DNA of 64,000 nucleotides from Sphingomonas sp. AP4-R1 (GCF_013113735.1 NZ_CP053346.1:3486001-3550000), one strand, 5' to 3'; positions 51,777 through 60,931 are shown, numbered from the stretch's first letter. The notes: a model not told the origin generated them from the sequence alone. Numbers and translations: made by a program.

Positions 51777-52801
51777 TCCCCGCGCCGCGCGATGTCCAGA
51801 CGATCGAGGCTGTCGGTGGGGGCATCCTGCCCTTCGCCGACATCGCCGCCGCCAACGAACCGGTGCTGCTGAAAGGCGCCGTCCGCGACTGGCCGATCGT
51901 GGCGCTGGGGCGGGAGGGGCCGCGCGCGGCGATCGCCTATCTCGCCGGTTTCGATGCGGGGCTCCCGGTGGTCGTCTATTCCGGCCCGCCGGAGATAGGG
52001 GGCCGTTTTTTCTACGATGACCGGATGGGGATGAACTTCACCGCGCGGAAAGGCGGGCTGACCGAGGTGCTCGCCCGGATCTCCGCCCATCTCGGCGATC
52101 CCGCCGCGCCCGCTCTCTATGTCGGCTCCACCGATCTCGACACGTTCCTGCCCGGCTTCCGCGCGGCCAACGATCTGCCGCTCGGGCCGCCCGTGACGAC
52201 GCATCAGGACGTTCTCGCCAGCATCTGGATCGGCAACCGGACCACCGCTGCCACGCATTACGACATGTCGAACAACATCGCCTGCTGCCTCGTCGGCCAC
52301 AGGCGCTTCACGCTCTTCCCACCCGATCAGATCGCCAATCTCTATCCGGGGCCGCTGGAGCCGACGCCGGGCGGGCAGGTCGTCAGCATGGTCGATCCGC
52401 GCGCGCCCGATCTGGAGCGTTATCCGCGCTTCCGCGAGGCGGCCGCTTACGCCCGCGTGGCAGAGATGGAGCCGGGCGACGTGCTGCTCTATCCGGCGCT
52501 GTGGTGGCACAATGTGGAGGCGCTCGACGCCTTCAATGTTATGGTCAATTACTGGTGGAATGCGGTGGCGTCGCATGCCGACACGCCGATGACGACGCTG
52601 CTCCACGCGATGCTCAGCCTGCGCGATCGGCCGCTGGCCGAGAAGCAGGCGTGGCGCGCGGTCTTCGATCATTACGTGTTCGGCGATGCGGATGTGCCGC
52701 GCGCGCATCTGCCCGAGGCCGCGCAGGGGTTGCTCGGGCCATTGGGGCCGCTCGACGCGCGCAGGCTGCGCGCGATGCTGCTTCAGAAAATGAACCGATA
52801 A
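51773..52801 (+). CDS. JmjC/cupin-like dioxygenase-type protein
   Basis: 342-residue protein with a cupin-8/JmjC fold. It opens ILPFADIAAANEPVLLKGAV, typical of the family, with putative Fe(II) ligands in THYDMSNNIACCL (H-x-D) and the distal His in LYPALWWHNVEAL. A 2-oxoglutarate-dependent hydroxylase activity is likely by family but the substrate is unknown. It overlaps sapC by ATGA and is followed after 17 nt by the halogenase-like gene, so the three are one transcription unit. Confidence 0.88.
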   Translation: MIPAPRDVQTIEAVGGGILPFADIAAANEPVLLKGAVRDWPIVALGREGPRAAIAYLAGFDAGLPVVVYSGPPEIGGRFFYDDRMGMNFTARKGGLTEVLARISAHLGDPAAPALYVGSTDLDTFLPGFRAANDLPLGPPVTTHQDVLASIWIGNRTTAATHYDMSNNIACCLVGHRRFTLFPPDQIANLYPGPLEPTPGGQVVSMVDPRAPDLERYPRFREAAAYARVAEMEPGDVLLYPALWWHNVEALDAFNVMVNYWWNAVASHADTPMTTLLHAMLSLRDRPLAEKQAWRAVFDHYVFGDADVPRAHLPEAAQGLLGPLGPLDARRLRAMLLQKMNR

Positions 52802-52818
52802 GAAGGGGGAAGGGCGCG

Positions 52819-54321
52819 ATGCCGAAAGTGATGAAGCGCGTGGTGATCGCGGGCGGCGGCACGGCCGGCTGGATCACCGCCGCCGCGCTCAGCAAACAGC
52901 TCGGCCCGCTCCTGGATATCACATTGGTCGAGTCCGACGAGATCGGCACGATCGGCGTGGGCGAATCCACCATCCCCACCGCGCGCACCTTTCACGGGCT
53001 GATCGGGATCAACGAGCAGGCGTTCATGGCGGAGACCGGGGCCGCCTTCAAACTCGGCATCTCGTTCGAGCATTGGGCGCGGATCGGGGACATGTATTTC
53101 CATGCCTTCGGGGAGATCGGCAAATCCACCTGGATGGGGCCGTTCCACCATTTCTGGCTGCAGGCGCGCGAGCGCGGCATCGGCGGCTCGCTCGACGATT
53201 ATTCCTATGAATTGAAGGCGGCAGAACAGCGCCGGTTCGCCACGTATGAAGGCTCGCCGATCGGCTACGCCTATCATCTCGATGCGGGGCTCTATGCGCG
53301 CTACCTTCGCAAGGAGGCCGAGACGAGCGCGATGCGCCGGATCGAGGGCAAGATCCAAAAGGTCGAGCAGGATGGCGAAAGCGGCCACATCACGGGGCTG
53401 GTGCTGGAGTCCGGCCAGCGGATCGAGGGCGATCTGTTCATCGATTGCACCGGCTTTCGCGGCCTGCTGATCGAGCAGACGCTGGCCGCCGGTTATGAGG
53501 ATTGGAGCCACTGGCTGCCCAATGACAGCGCGATCGCCAGCCAGACGCGCTCTGTGGAGCCGGCCGTCCCGTATACGCGCGCGATCGCGCATGGCGCGGG
53601 CTGGGAATGGCGGATCCCGCTGCAGCATCGTGTCGGCAACGGCCTCGTCTACAGCAGTCGTCACCTGACCGACGACGAGGCGCATGCGCGCTTCCGCGAG
53701 CGGATGGAGGGCGAGATCCTGATCGAACCCAAGCTGATCCGTTTCCGCACCGGGCGCAGGCGCGACGTGTGGGTGAAGAATTGCATCGCGCTGGGGCTCG
53801 CCGGTGGTTTCGTCGAGCCGCTGGAATCCACCAGCATCCACATGATCATGATCGCCGTGATCCGCCTGCTGCAGTTGTTCCCGTTCGGCGACGATCAGCC
53901 GGTGCTGGCGCGGCGCTTCAACGATCTGGCCGAGCGCGAGATCGAGGGCATCCGCGATTTCGTCATCATGCATTACAAGCTCACCGAGCGCGACGACACG
54001 GCCTACTGGCGCGCATGCCGTGATATGGCGATCCCGGATACGCTCCGCGCGCGGCTCGATCTGTTCCGCGAGAGCGGGCATGCCTACCAGACGCCCGACG
54101 AACTGTTCCGCCTCGATTCCTGGGTGCAGGTGATGTTCGGCCAGCGCTGGGTGCCGCAGAGCTACCACCACATGGCCGCGATCATGGACACGGCCCGGCT
54201 GGAGGAAGCGCTGGGCGATCTGCGGCGCGGCATCGTCCAGGCTGTCGCCAAGCTGCCGACGCAACAGGCTTTCCTCGACAGCTATTGCCGCGCCGATCCG
54301 GCGATCGCCTCGGTGCGCTAG
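52819..54321 (+). CDS. Flavin-dependent tryptophan halogenase-like protein
   Basis: 500-residue flavoprotein of the tryptophan 7-halogenase family. The FAD-binding start VVIAGGGTAGWITAAALSKQ, GVGESTIPTARTFHGLIGIN, the candidate catalytic Lys in FKLGISFEHW, and the halogenase signature WEWRIP (GWEWRIPLQHR) are all present, as is GLAGGFVEPLESTSIHMIM. So the machinery to form HOCl/HOBr-type intermediates looks intact. Homologues beside TBDRs have been reported to halogenate free indole-type compounds in vitro, but a natural substrate is not known to me. ATG 52819 follows AAGGGGGAAGGG. It is third in the sapC-cupin-halogenase unit. Confidence 0.92.
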   Translation: MPKVMKRVVIAGGGTAGWITAAALSKQLGPLLDITLVESDEIGTIGVGESTIPTARTFHGLIGINEQAFMAETGAAFKLGISFEHWARIGDMYFHAFGEIGKSTWMGPFHHFWLQARERGIGGSLDDYSYELKAAEQRRFATYEGSPIGYAYHLDAGLYARYLRKEAETSAMRRIEGKIQKVEQDGESGHITGLVLESGQRIEGDLFIDCTGFRGLLIEQTLAAGYEDWSHWLPNDSAIASQTRSVEPAVPYTRAIAHGAGWEWRIPLQHRVGNGLVYSSRHLTDDEAHARFRERMEGEILIEPKLIRFRTGRRRDVWVKNCIALGLAGGFVEPLESTSIHMIMIAVIRLLQLFPFGDDQPVLARRFNDLAEREIEGIRDFVIMHYKLTERDDTAYWRACRDMAIPDTLRARLDLFRESGHAYQTPDELFRLDSWVQVMFGQRWVPQSYHHMAAIMDTARLEEALGDLRRGIVQAVAKLPTQQAFLDSYCRADPAIASVR

Positions 54322-54335
54322 GCGGGGAGGGGGCG

Positions 54336-55595
54336 ATGCTGCTGTTCGGCCAGATCGCGCTGATCCTGCTGCTCGCGCGATGCGTCGGGTGGATCGGGCG
54401 GCGCTGGCTGGGCCAGCCGCAGGTCGTGGGCGAGATGCTGGCGGGCGTGCTGCTCGGGCCGTCCGTGTTCGGCGCGCTGCTGCCAGGCCTGCAGGCGACG
54501 ATCTTTCCCGCCGGCAGCCGTCCGGTGCTGCAGGCGCTGGGTCAGTTCGGCATTGCGCTCTACATGTTCCTGATCGGCACGCATTTCCGCACCGATCTGT
54601 TCCGCCACAAGGCGCGCGGCGCTTTCGCCGTGTCGCTGGCGGGCATCGCCACGCCCTTTCTGGTCGCCGTTCCGCTGGCGGCCCTGTTGATCGGGGTGCC
54701 GGGGCTGTTCGTGGAAGGCCTGTCGCGCCCGGCGGCGACCCTGTTCCTCGGTGCCTGCATCTCGCTCACCGCCTTTCCGATGCTCGCGCGGATCATCGAC
54801 GAGCGTGGCCTGTCGAACAGCCAGACCGGGACACTGCTTCTCTCGGCCGCGGCGTTTGACGATGCCTGCTCCTGGGGCGTCCTCGCGATCGTGCTGGCGC
54901 TGTTCGAGAGGGCCAATGTCGCGATCCTCGCGATAGCCGGCGGGATCGGCTGGACCCTGCTGGTGCTGTTCGGGGCGCCGTTGCTGTTCGCCCCGCTGGC
55001 GCGGCGGGTCGAGCAGGCGGGGGGAATGAGTGGGGGCGTGCTGGCGATCACGCTCGCCTTGTTCTGTGTGTCCGCGTTCGTGACGGATGCGATCGGGCTG
55101 CATGCCGTCTTCGGTGCCTTCCTGCTGGGCACGCGCATCCCGCGCGGCGCCTTTGCGGAAGGGCTTCAGCAGAAGCTCGACGGCTTCGTGAGCGTGGCGC
55201 TCCTGCCTTTGTTCTTCACCTATTCGGGGCTGGTGACGCGCTTCGATCTTCTCGTCGGCGCCTCCCTGCTGCCTGCGACCTTGCTTCTGCTCGTCGCGTC
55301 GATCGCGTCGAAAGGGGGTGCCTGTTTCGTGGCGTCGCGGATCGCGGGCGAGGACCGGCGCACCGCCTTCGGCATCGGCGCTCTGATGAATGCGCGCGGG
55401 ATGATGGAATTGATCATCATCGGCATTGGTCTGGAGAAGGGCATCATCGGCGCGCCGCTGCACGCGATGCTCGCCCTGATGACGATCGTGACGACGATGG
55501 CGGCGGGCCCGGCCTTCGATTGGGTGAGGCGCGGCAGGACGGACCCGCTTTCCGCACCGGGCGGCGGGGCGGCGTCGGCCCGGTCGGACGCATAG
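54336..55595 (+). CDS. CPA2-type cation:proton antiporter
   Basis: 419-residue membrane protein with about 12 helices, of the monovalent cation:H+ antiporter-2 family (KefB/GerN-like). Hallmarks are GQPQVVGEMLAGVLLGPSVF, GIALYMFLIGTHF, SAAAFDDACSWGVLAIVLAL (the transport Asp pair), HAVFGAFLLGTRIPR and GALMNARGMMELIIIGIGLE. There is no fused TrkA-N domain. GGGGAGGGGG precedes ATG 54336, only 14 nt after the halogenase stop, so it belongs to the same unit; what it exchanges in this setting is unclear. Several hairpins follow at 55642-55738. Confidence 0.9.
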   Translation: MLLFGQIALILLLARCVGWIGRRWLGQPQVVGEMLAGVLLGPSVFGALLPGLQATIFPAGSRPVLQALGQFGIALYMFLIGTHFRTDLFRHKARGAFAVSLAGIATPFLVAVPLAALLIGVPGLFVEGLSRPAATLFLGACISLTAFPMLARIIDERGLSNSQTGTLLLSAAAFDDACSWGVLAIVLALFERANVAILAIAGGIGWTLLVLFGAPLLFAPLARRVEQAGGMSGGVLAITLALFCVSAFVTDAIGLHAVFGAFLLGTRIPRGAFAEGLQQKLDGFVSVALLPLFFTYSGLVTRFDLLVGASLLPATLLLLVASIASKGGACFVASRIAGEDRRTAFGIGALMNARGMMELIIIGIGLEKGIIGAPLHAMLALMTIVTTMAAGPAFDWVRRGRTDPLSAPGGGAASARSDA

Positions 55596-55641
55596 GCGAT
55601 GCGGATCGGTCAAAGGGCCGATTCCGCATCGTCGCCCCCCG

Positions 55642-55738
55642 CTTGTCGTCGGACAAGAAAGTGGCGGCTGGCCAAGAACGAGCCAGCCGCCAGTTGGGAG
55701 GATCGGGAGGCGCCGCCCACGGGGGATGCGGCGGCGCC
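55642..55738. terminator. Three consecutive hairpins after the antiporter gene
   Basis: CTTGTC / GACAAG (55642-55657), TGGCGGCTGGC / GCCAGCCGCCA (55662-55692) and GGCGCCGCC / GGCGGCGCC (55709-55738), all perfect stems. None has a T-run, so they may be a Rho-type or structural end rather than classical intrinsic terminators. Confidence 0.45.
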
Positions 55739-55815
55739 AAATATTATGCGCGGCGAAACCGGCTTTGTTTCCGAAGATCGAAACTGCCCCCGGAGACCAG
55801 TCCGCCGTCATCAAA

Positions 55816-55829
55816 TGGTAGCGTTATCT
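55816..55829. promoter_or_regulatory. Putative second-class LacI-type operator (TGGTAGCGTTATCT)
   Basis: Shares TAGCGTTATC with the site at 55965. Palindromes around a central CG of this type are typical of LacI-family regulators. It differs from the TGACAACGT class, implying another regulator. Confidence 0.4.
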
Positions 55830-55852
55830 CTAAGTCGAAAGGTACTTCATCA

Positions 55853-55866
55853 GACAACGTTGTCAA
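55853..55866. promoter_or_regulatory. Putative LacI-family operator (GACAACGTTGTC)
   Basis: Perfect 12-bp palindrome; its ACGTTGTCA is the complement of the TGACAACGT seen at 45133 and 47614. It is 154 bp upstream of the GH3 start and places this gene in the local LacI regulon. Confidence 0.6.
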
Positions 55867-55964
55867 CAACTCGACTCGATTTTCTGCAAGAAAAGAAATT
55901 TGGCCGCACCTTGCACGATGGATGGCGCCCAGACCGATTTCAGGCTTGCCCGTGCGCGCACAGA

Positions 55965-55978
55965 TGATAGCGTTATCA
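55965..55978. promoter_or_regulatory. Putative second-class LacI-type operator (TGATAGCGTTATCA)
   Basis: 14-bp near-palindrome with one mismatch pair, 41 bp before the GH3 start. It shares TAGCGTTATC with 55816; the pair flanks the perfect palindrome at 55853. Confidence 0.5.
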
Positions 55979-56019
55979 ACAACGATAGAAGCCACCGGAA
56001 CCGGTGATCAGGAGAGGTT

Positions 56020-58395
56020 ATGAACGGACGCTTCCGCCCCAAAAGCCACATGATCGCGATCGCCTGTCTGGCGCTGCTGGGATCCGCATCCCGCGCGGCG
56101 ACGGTCGCCCCGCCGATCTACAAGGATGCGACCCGCCCGATCGAGGCGCGCGTGGACGATCTGCTCGGCCGGATGACGCTGGAGGAGAAGATCACCCAGA
56201 TCACGGCGATCTGGGAAGCCAAGGCGACGATCTTCGACAGCAAGCTCCAGCTCGATCCCGCGAAGCTGCGCGCGCGCTATCCGAACGGGATCGGCCAGTT
56301 CACCCGGCCCTCGGACGCCAAGGGCCCGGTCTCGCCGCGTGTCGTGCCGGGGCGCGGCGTCCGCCAGACGACCGATCTGGTCAACGCGCTCCAGCGCTGG
56401 GCGGTGAACGAGACGCGGCTGGGCATCCCGATCCTGTTCCACGAAGAGGCGCTGCACGGCTATGCCGCGCCCGGCGCGACCAGCTTTCCGCAGGCGATCG
56501 CGCTCGCCTCCTCCTGGGATCCCGATCTCGTCCGCCGGATCAACGGCGTGATCGCGCGGGAGGTGAGCGCGCGCGGCGTCAGCCTCGCACTGTCGCCCGT
56601 CGTGGACATCGCCCGCGATCCGCGCTGGGGCCGGATCGAGGAGACGTTCGGCGAGGATCCCTATCTGGTCGGCGAGATGGGCGTCGCGGCTGTCGAAGGC
56701 CTGCAGGGCCCCGGCCGCGCGCGCCTGATAGGCCCCGATCATGTGTTCGCCACGCTCAAGCATCTCACCGGCCACGGCCAGCCGGAGAGCGGCAACAATA
56801 TCGGCCCGGCCCCCGTCTCCGAACGCGAACTGCGCGAGAATTTCTTCCCGCCGTTCGAGGAGGTGGTGAAGCGCACCGGGATCGAGGCGGTGATGGCCTC
56901 GTACAATGAAATCGACGGCATGCCCTCGCACGCCAATCGCTGGCTGCTGCACGATGTGTTGCGCGGCGAGTGGGGCTATCAGGGCGCGATCGTCAGCGAT
57001 TATTCGGCGGTCGATCAGCTGCGCGACATCCACCACATCACGGACAGTCTGGAAGGCGCCGCCACGCGCGCGCTGGCGGCGGGCGTCGATGCCGATCTGC
57101 CCGAGGGCCTGTCCTATGCCACGCTGGCGAAGGCGGTGCGCGAGGGGCGGGTGCGCGAGGCGGATGTGGATGCGGCCGTGCGCCACATGCTCGATCTGAA
57201 GTTCCGCGCGGGCCTGTTCGAGCATCCCTATGCCGATGCCGCCCGCGCCGAGCGCATCACGAACGATGCCGAGGCGAAGGCGCTGGCGCTGCTCGCCGCC
57301 CAAAAATCGATCACCCTGCTCAAGAATGACGGCATGTTGCCGCTTGCCATGCCCGCCGCCGGCAGCGGAAAGACGATCGCGGTGATCGGGCCGAGCGCGG
57401 CGGTGGCGCGGCTCGGCGGCTATTATGGCCAGCCGCCGCACAGCGTCTCGATCCTCGAAGGCATCCGCACCAAGCTGGGCACGCGCGCCAACATCGTCTT
57501 CGCGCAGGGCGTGAAGATCACCGAGAATGACGATTGGTGGGAGGATGCGGTCAAGCTCGCCGATCCGGTCGAGAACCGGAAACTGATCGCGCAGGCGGTG
57601 GAGGCCGCGCGCGGCGCCGACACGATCATCCTGTGCATCGGCGATACCGAGCAATCGAGCCGCGAGGGTTGGGCGCCCAACCATCTCGGCGATCGCGACA
57701 GCCTCGATCTCGTCGGCCAGCAGCAGGACTTGTTCGATGCGCTGAAGGCGCTCGGCAAGCCGATCACGGTCGTCCTGATCAACGGCCGTCCGGCCTCCAC
57801 CGTCACGATCGCGGAGCAGGCCAATGCGCTGCTCGAAGGCTGGTATCTGGGCGAGCAGAGCGGCAATGCCGTGGCCGACGTTTTGTTCGGCACGGTCGAT
57901 CCGGGCGGCAAGCTGCCGGTGACGATCCCGCGCTCGGTCGGCCAGCTGCCGGTCTATTACAATGCCAAGCCGTCCGCGCATCGCGGCTATCTGTTCACCG
58001 AGAATGCGCCCCTGTTCCCGTTCGGCTGGGGCCTCAGCTACACCCGCTTCGAGATCGGCGCGCCGCGCCTGTCGCGCAGCAGGATCGGCACGGGCGAGAC
58101 GGTGCAGGTCGCGGTCGATGTCCGCAACAGCGGCGAGCGCGCCGGGGACGAGACGGTGCAGCTCTACATCCACGATGTCGTGAGTTCGGTGACGCGCCCG
58201 ATCAAGGAATTGCGCGGCTTCCAGCGTGTGACGCTGCAGCCGGGCGAGCGCAGGACGCTCACCTTCACGCTCACGCCGCACAGTCTGGAGATGTGGAACG
58301 ATCAGATGCGCCGCGTCGTCGAGCCCGGCACGTTCGAGATCATGACCGGCCCCAATTCGGTGGACCTGAAGAAGGCGGTTCTCACCGTCGAATAA
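56020..58395 (+). CDS. GH3 beta-glucosidase/beta-xylosidase (BglX-like)
   Basis: 791-residue secreted family 3 glycosidase. It has a signal peptide (HMIAIACLALLGSASRA), an (alpha/beta)8 domain (RVDDLLGRMTLEEKITQITA; KHLTGHGQPESG), the nucleophile Asp in IVSDYSAVDQL, a second domain (KSITLLKNDGMLPL; INGRPASTVTIAEQANALLE) and a C-terminal fibronectin-III-like domain (VQVAVDVRNSGERAGDETVQ then LYIHD). It is a different subfamily from the ExoP-like GH3 at 42572, so the two probably cut different linkages or chain lengths. AGGAGAGG precedes ATG 56020. The promoter region holds operators of two classes. Confidence 0.93.
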   Translation: MNGRFRPKSHMIAIACLALLGSASRAATVAPPIYKDATRPIEARVDDLLGRMTLEEKITQITAIWEAKATIFDSKLQLDPAKLRARYPNGIGQFTRPSDAKGPVSPRVVPGRGVRQTTDLVNALQRWAVNETRLGIPILFHEEALHGYAAPGATSFPQAIALASSWDPDLVRRINGVIAREVSARGVSLALSPVVDIARDPRWGRIEETFGEDPYLVGEMGVAAVEGLQGPGRARLIGPDHVFATLKHLTGHGQPESGNNIGPAPVSERELRENFFPPFEEVVKRTGIEAVMASYNEIDGMPSHANRWLLHDVLRGEWGYQGAIVSDYSAVDQLRDIHHITDSLEGAATRALAAGVDADLPEGLSYATLAKAVREGRVREADVDAAVRHMLDLKFRAGLFEHPYADAARAERITNDAEAKALALLAAQKSITLLKNDGMLPLAMPAAGSGKTIAVIGPSAAVARLGGYYGQPPHSVSILEGIRTKLGTRANIVFAQGVKITENDDWWEDAVKLADPVENRKLIAQAVEAARGADTIILCIGDTEQSSREGWAPNHLGDRDSLDLVGQQQDLFDALKALGKPITVVLINGRPASTVTIAEQANALLEGWYLGEQSGNAVADVLFGTVDPGGKLPVTIPRSVGQLPVYYNAKPSAHRGYLFTENAPLFPFGWGLSYTRFEIGAPRLSRSRIGTGETVQVAVDVRNSGERAGDETVQLYIHDVVSSVTRPIKELRGFQRVTLQPGERRTLTFTLTPHSLEMWNDQMRRVVEPGTFEIMTGPNSVDLKKAVLTVE

Positions 58396-58402
58396 GCGAT
58401 CC

Positions 58403-58479
58403 GTACTCCTGCGAACGCAGGAGCCCAGGGCTGCAAGCGCACCGCCCGAAGCTCTGGGCTCCCGCCTTCGCGGGAGTAC
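58403..58479. repeat. Dispersed palindrome (GTACTCCTGCG family)
   Basis: Outer arms GTACTCCTGCG and CGCGGGAGTAC, inner arms GAGCCCAGGGCT / AGCTCTGGGCTC. Second copy of the element at 34684. It lies between the convergent GH3 and glpK genes. Confidence 0.8.
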
Positions 58480-58494
58480 GGGAGGGCGCCTCGA

Positions 58495-59988
58495 TCAGTG
58501 CTTGGACAAGGTCCGGTCCAGCGCGTCCTGCCAGCCCGCGATCAGCCGTGCGCGCTTGTCCTCGGGCATGTGGGGCTCGAACGCGGCATCGCGCGACCAG
58601 ATCGCCTCCAGCTCGTCGAGGCCCGACCACAGGCCGACCGCAAGGCCCGCATGGAAAGCCGCGCCGCGCGCGGTCGTCTCCAGATCGTCGGGGCGCTCGA
58701 CGGGCGCCTGCAGCAGATCGGCGAGGAAGGTGCACAGCCAGTCGTTCGCGGCCATGCCGCCATCGACGCGCAGGATATCGGGCCGGTGGCCGCCATCCTT
58801 CACCATCGCCTCGACCAGATCGAGCGTCTGATAGCCCACCGCCTCCAGCGCGGCACGGGCGAGATGCGCCTGCGTGGCGCCCAGCGTCAGGCCGAAGATC
58901 GCGCCGCGTGCGTCCGGATCCCAGTGCGGCGCGCCGAGGCCGACGAAGGCCGGCACCATATAGACACCGTGGCTGTCCGGCACCTGCGTCGCCATGTCGT
59001 TCGTCTCGCGGGCGTGCGTGATCACGCCGATGCCGTCGCGCAGCCACTTCACCGCCGCGCCCGCCACGAAGATCGAGCCTTCCAGCGCATAGGTGGTCTT
59101 GCCGTCGATCCGGTAGGCGGGGGTGGTGAGCATGCGATGCTCGGAGGTGATCGCCTCCTCGCCCGTATTCAGCAGCAGGAAGCAGCCGGTGCCGTAGGTG
59201 GATTTGGCGGTGCCGCGCGCGAAGCAGGCCTGGCCGAACAAAGCCGCCTGCTGATCGCCGGCAATGCCTGCGATCGGGATTTCGGCGTCGAGCAGACCGG
59301 GCGCGGTCGTGCCGAACAGGTGCGCATTGTCATGCACCTCGGGCAGCATCGATGCCGGCACGCCGAACAGTTCGCACAATTCCTCGTCCCAGCGATTTTC
59401 GTGGATGTTCCACAGCATCGTGCGCGAGGCATTGGTGACGTCGGTCGCGTGGACCTTCCCCTCGGTCAGGCGCCACAGCAGGAAGCTGTCGATCGTGCCG
59501 AAGGCGAGTTCGCCACGCTCGGCCCGCGCGCGCGCGCCCTCCACCTTGTCGAGGATCCAGCCGATCTTGGTGGCGGAGAAATAGGGGTCGAGCAGCAGGC
59601 CGGTCTTGGCGCGCACGTTCGGCTCGGCGCCATCCGCCTTCAACTGCGCGCAGCGCTCGGCGGTGCGGCGATCCTGCCAGACGATCGCATTGTGGATCGC
59701 CTCGCCGGTCTTGCGATCCCACACCACGCTCGTCTCGCGCTGGTTGGTGATGCCGATCGCGGCGATCGCGTCGGCGCCCACCTTGCTCGTCTCGATCGCC
59801 TCGCGTGCGGTCGCCAGCACGTCGCGCCAGATGTCCTCGGGATCATGCTCCACCCAGCCGGGCTCGGGATAATGCTGTGGGAATTCGCGCTGGGCGGTGG
59901 CGACCCGCTTGGCGCGCGCATCGAAGATGATGCTGCGCGTCGAGGTCGTGCCCTGATCGATGGCGAGGATGTAGCGGCGCTCGGCCAT
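58495..59988 (-). CDS. glpK: Glycerol kinase
   Basis: 497-residue FGGY kinase phosphorylating glycerol to glycerol-3-phosphate. Signatures are [20 protein letters not shown] at the N-terminus, [33 protein letters not shown], and [20 protein letters not shown] with [23 protein letters not shown] 59988 follows GGAGAGAG; the longer frame to 60210 is antisense to nothing useful and overlaps glpF. It is downstream of glpF (20-nt gap) in a glpFK operon. Confidence 0.97.
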   Translation of the reverse strand: MAERRYILAIDQGTTSTRSIIFDARAKRVATAQREFPQHYPEPGWVEHDPEDIWRDVLATAREAIETSKVGADAIAAIGITNQRETSVVWDRKTGEAIHNAIVWQDRRTAERCAQLKADGAEPNVRAKTGLLLDPYFSATKIGWILDKVEGARARAERGELAFGTIDSFLLWRLTEGKVHATDVTNASRTMLWNIHENRWDEELCELFGVPASMLPEVHDNAHLFGTTAPGLLDAEIPIAGIAGDQQAALFGQACFARGTAKSTYGTGCFLLLNTGEEAITSEHRMLTTPAYRIDGKTTYALEGSIFVAGAAVKWLRDGIGVITHARETNDMATQVPDSHGVYMVPAFVGLGAPHWDPDARGAIFGLTLGATQAHLARAALEAVGYQTLDLVEAMVKDGGHRPDILRVDGGMAANDWLCTFLADLLQAPVERPDDLETTARGAAFHAGLAVGLWSGLDELEAIWSRDAAFEPHMPEDKRARLIAGWQDALDRTLSKH

Positions 59989-60008
59989 GTTGCTCTCTCC
60001 TTGAATTC

Positions 60009-60812
60009 TTATGCGGATGCGCCGCCGCGCGGCGGCAGATAGGGCTTCACAAGGAACTGGTAGATCGCGCCGCCGGTTACGCCGCCCAGCAGCGGCCCGG
60101 CGATCGGCACCCACCAGTAATTGTTGGGGCCGGGAAACGCCGATCCGCCCCAGCCGGTGAGGAAGCAGAACAGGCGCGGGCCGAAATCGCGCGCCGGGTT
60201 GATCGGCCATGCTTCCAGAAAGCCGAAGCAGGCGCCGATCGTGGCCACCAGCAGACCGATCATCAGCGCGCCCGAATTGGCCTGCGGGGCGACGGTGTTA
60301 TATTCGTCGGTGATCGCGAAGATGCCGAGCAGCAGCACCGCCGTCAGCACCACTTCGTCCCAGAAAGCGTGGATCGGCGTGATGTGCGCGCCGGGGGCGG
60401 TGAAGAACACGCCCGCCGCGCCGCCATCCGCGCGCGTCAGCCCGTGGGTAGTGTTGTAGGCGTCGATCACCGGGCCGAAGAGCTGGTGGACGATCGCCGC
60501 GCCGATGAACGCGCCCACGATCTGCGCCGCCACATAAGGCAGCACCTTTTTCACCGGGAAACCGCGAAACACGGTGAGCGCCAGCGTCACCGCCGGGTTC
60601 GCATGCGTGCCCGAAACCGAGCCTGTCACGAAGATCGCCAGCGTCACGGCCAGCCCCCAGGCGATGCACACGCCCCAGTAAGCGGTGGCGTAGGGGCTGG
60701 GATCGTACAGCGTGATCATCGCCGCCGCCGAGTCGCCCAATGTGATGATGATGGCGGTCGCCAATGCCTCGGCGATCAGTTCGCCCCGCAGCTTGTATGC
60801 CTGCGTCGTCAT
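60009..60812 (-). CDS. glpF: Glycerol uptake facilitator (aquaglyceroporin)
   Basis: 267-residue MIP-family channel with six helices and two pore half-helices carrying NPA motifs: [13 protein letters not shown] and [14 protein letters not shown]. The Asp after the second NPA (NPARD) is the mark of a glycerol facilitator rather than a strict water channel. GAGAAGG precedes ATG 60812. First gene of glpFK, divergent from glpD. Confidence 0.96.
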   Translation of the reverse strand: MTTQAYKLRGELIAEALATAIIITLGDSAAAMITLYDPSPYATAYWGVCIAWGLAVTLAIFVTGSVSGTHANPAVTLALTVFRGFPVKKVLPYVAAQIVGAFIGAAIVHQLFGPVIDAYNTTHGLTRADGGAAGVFFTAPGAHITPIHAFWDEVVLTAVLLLGIFAITDEYNTVAPQANSGALMIGLLVATIGACFGFLEAWPINPARDFGPRLFCFLTGWGGSAFPGPNNYWWVPIAGPLLGGVTGGAIYQFLVKPYLPPRGGASA

Positions 60813-60870
60813 GCCTTCTCCTCTCGCTTCCCGGGCTTGCGGCCGGGCCAGCGATGCGAGTCCTCTGCCG

Positions 60871-60931
60871 TTTTCGCTCGAACGTCAAATATTTTCGTTT
60901 CATTTTCGTTTGCGCGGTTCTATTTTCGTTT
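60871..60931. promoter_or_regulatory. Phased TTTTCG repeats, probable GlpR operators
   Basis: Four direct repeats with TTTTCG beginning at 60871, 60892, 60903 and 60923; the last three read TTTTCGTTT. Their starts are 21, 11 and 20 bp apart, i.e. one or two helical turns. DeoR-family GlpR proteins are known to bind repeats rich in TTCG. The block lies between glpF and glpD, 35 bp before the glpD start. Confidence 0.65.

Larger units (their letters stand above)
55596..56019. other. Intergenic region: hairpins then a multi-operator promoter
   Basis: 424 bp without a gene. The first part (55642-55738) has three hairpins. The second part (55740-56019) is AT-rich and carries three LacI-type palindromes of two classes before the GH3 gene. 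A convincing small coding frame was not found. Confidence 0.7.

Noticed and set aside
56008..58281. 757-codon frame antisense to the GH3 gene
   Set aside because: Shadow frame without recognisable domains; the plus-strand GH3 has nucleophile and all family blocks.
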